From: Branchiostoma lanceolatum
Taxonomy: Eukaryota; Chordata; Leptocardii; Amphioxiformes; Branchiostomatidae
Direction of reading: 5' to 3'
DNA: 64,000 bases
Assembly: GCF_035083965.1 (NCBI RefSeq)
Contig: NC_089736.1
Span: forward strand, 6,575,501 to 6,639,500
Positions 62,190-64,000 of this stretch are shown here, one piece after another. The notes beneath the pieces were generated by a model, which saw only the letters and a list, made by a program, of their open reading frames with translations, was not told the DNA's origin and did not search any database. Positions within the stretch are counted from its first letter, which is position 1, and every line of letters begins with the position of its first letter. The position numbers and the translations under genes are program-made.

Positions 62190-64000
62190 AGTAAACCTGT
62201 TATGGTAAAATCATATCTAGGGGCATGATTTACCCAAATTTCTAGTCGATCGGTGTTATATTTGCGGAGAAATTCAAGAAAATGTGAAGAAAAGGTGACC
62301 GCTACTTCGTACTTCGTGTGACCGCTAGTGTGGTGTGGTTGCCGGTGCCTTTGTTGGAAAAGGGCGGTATGGCCTGTCCTTTCGCTTTCTGAATTGGGAA
62401 CAGGAAATACAACCTTAGGTCCTGTGTATACTAACCCAAATAAGCCGATAAATGTTAACGATCACACCCCTTGTTGTTGTTTATTAGATAATACCACGAT
62501 GTGTCGTCATCATTACCATCTGCCGCCCTTAATTAAATTATCGAGAAATTGATTGCTTATGACTATAAACTGGGACGTTTGGTAGTCGCATGTTTAGCCC
62601 AAACATGTATACCAACAGTCATACCATACGTGGTACAGTATCAGTTCACACATAAATCTTTTATATATATATATGGCTGTTGGGATTTGAACTCTGGCGA
62701 GAAGCCAAAATTAAGGGGGCATATTTTGCTCATGGGACTGGTATTACTATCAAATCTAATTACAATTTCATACCAAGAGTCTAAATACTTTTGATTTTTC
62801 CAATGTTATTAGTAATAGTTACCACGAAATTTTTTATTCTTTTCCAACCTCAATTTTTATCCCAAAAGAGAAGAGTAACAAAAATTAGATCTTTTACAGT
62901 AGTAACTTAATTTGTTTACACTGTGCCAGGGAAAACAATAAACAACCATTGTGGTTGATAAACAAACTCAAGCAAATATGTTCTTTTCCTTAGACAAAGC
63001 GTTAGCTGTTGGCAATGTTAATTATTAGTTTTACTGTTTATGTTATGATTAATTTTCACAGTTTGAAAATATTGATTGGTTGATAAACTAATTGATTGAC
63101 AGATTGGTTGGTTGGTTGGTTGGTTGGTTGGTTGGTTGGTTGATAGATTGCAAAGCGTCTTCAGGAAATGCTAAGAGTACTATGGTATAATGTAAGAGTA
63201 ACCTACATGTATTCTAAAACCTTAAATCCTCTAAAGCAGATAAATACATGGCTTATAGGATGACTGTTGAGGATTCTCTAGCTTCCATTGCATACCCTGG
63301 CGGACATTTTTTCGTCTACGCACAGTCTTCTGATAAGCCAGCAATCAAATCTGCTAGCAATCAGAAAACGATTATAGCTATCAGAAAACCTGTGCGTAGT
63401 TGGAAGAAAATTGTTTTGTACGGTCTGCAATATGATTTTTGCTAAGGATTCTCCTGGAAATGCCATCTTACATTCCCCAATACTCTATAGCTACACTCCA
63501 ATCCACTCGCAAACTCTCATCCTATTACTGTATCCACTTTAAGCCCTAGTAACTCATTAGAAGATGAGATTGATCAGATAAAGGTGGAAGACAGAATCAG
63601 AAAAGGCCGTGCATAGCTTTGAAAGCCGTGCTATGTAAAACTGAGATGGTATCACTAGGTTAATGCGTCTGACTCTTCTGTATGTTTATGGGACTCGCAT
63701 ATAAAGTAGTCCAGCTGTTAAAGTTGTCAGGCTAAAGGTAAAGCAGTTATCCTAGGGCTTTCTTAAGCTTTTAATTTTTCACTCATTGTTTGGGAGGTCA
63801 TGTTGTTAATTTTTGTTGTTAAATCTGTCATTTTAAGCTTAGGAAAACACAGTTTCATCAATTTCATGTCATGGAGTTCAGATTTTTTTTTTAAGGACGG
63901 GGTGAAATTTTTGTCTGTCACAGTAAGTAAATTTCCGTCACGGAACAGTGGGACGGGTCCTGGAGAAAGGCCTGAGTCATTCTCAACTGAGGTGAAGCAT
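62190..64000. other. Right-end stretch, no gene recognised
   Basis: AT-rich sequence with a (TTGG)n run at about 63103-63140 and a palindromic pair near 63318-63408 (CTACGCACAG and CTGTGCGTAG). If the 62104 exon is real, this is its first intron. Confidence 0.5.
63103..63140. repeat. TTGG tetranucleotide repeat
   Basis: About nine copies of GGTT in a row. Confidence 0.9.

Overview
The window is animal genomic DNA: multi-exon genes with GT-AG introns, tRNA-derived SINEs, foldback/MITE-like elements and minisatellites. The proteins are deuterostome-like: a complete ULK4, a latrophilin-like adhesion GPCR, and a cluster of B-box/FN3/SPRY (TRIM class) genes. A cephalochordate (amphioxus, Branchiostoma-like) fits best because of the TRIM expansion and MITE density, but that assignment is inference. 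All exon models were built by hand from splice sites, reading phase and protein family. Every join given keeps frame, but no transcript evidence was available.

Layout. 1-1746 (+): the 3' exons of a B-box2/coiled-coil/FN3/SPRY gene that starts left of the window. 1747-4960: intergenic, with SINE tails and a TG microsatellite. 4962-10450 (+): a full RING/B-box1/B-box2/coiled-coil/6xFN3/SPRY gene with a TATA box and a tandemly duplicated 3' end. 15998-12905 (-): a RING-less B-box1/B-box2/coiled-coil/Pro-rich/FN3/SPRY gene. Directly downstream on the same strand, 12691-11843, lie three in-phase exons encoding a poly(A)-binding-protein C-terminal (PABC/MLLE) domain. A consensus splice donor at the end of the SPRY domain suggests that they belong to this TRIM-like gene. 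16460-20591: intergenic, with a long decamer array, a 21-bp minisatellite, a SINE and palindromic elements. 20592-42789 (+): an 18-exon adhesion GPCR (signal peptide, two SUEL lectin domains, Thr-rich stalk, HRM, GAIN/GPS, 7TM). Its 11.2-kb first intron holds a 3.2-kb inverted-repeat element with a decayed zinc-finger relic. 60862-44263 (-): a complete 31-exon ULK4 pseudokinase, convergent with the GPCR. 62104-62186 (+): a possible divergent first exon; the rest of the window has no recognised gene.

The three TRIM-like genes are paralogues with matching exon phases. The B-box2 exon is almost identical between the first and third while their other domains differ, which suggests gene conversion. 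The strongest candidate for an undescribed system is the B-box/FN3/SPRY-PABC gene, which would couple a TRIM-type receptor scaffold to a PAM2-peptide-binding domain of the mRNA poly(A) machinery. ULK4 and the GPCR look like ordinary conserved genes, apart from the GPCR's paired lectin domains and lack of an olfactomedin domain.
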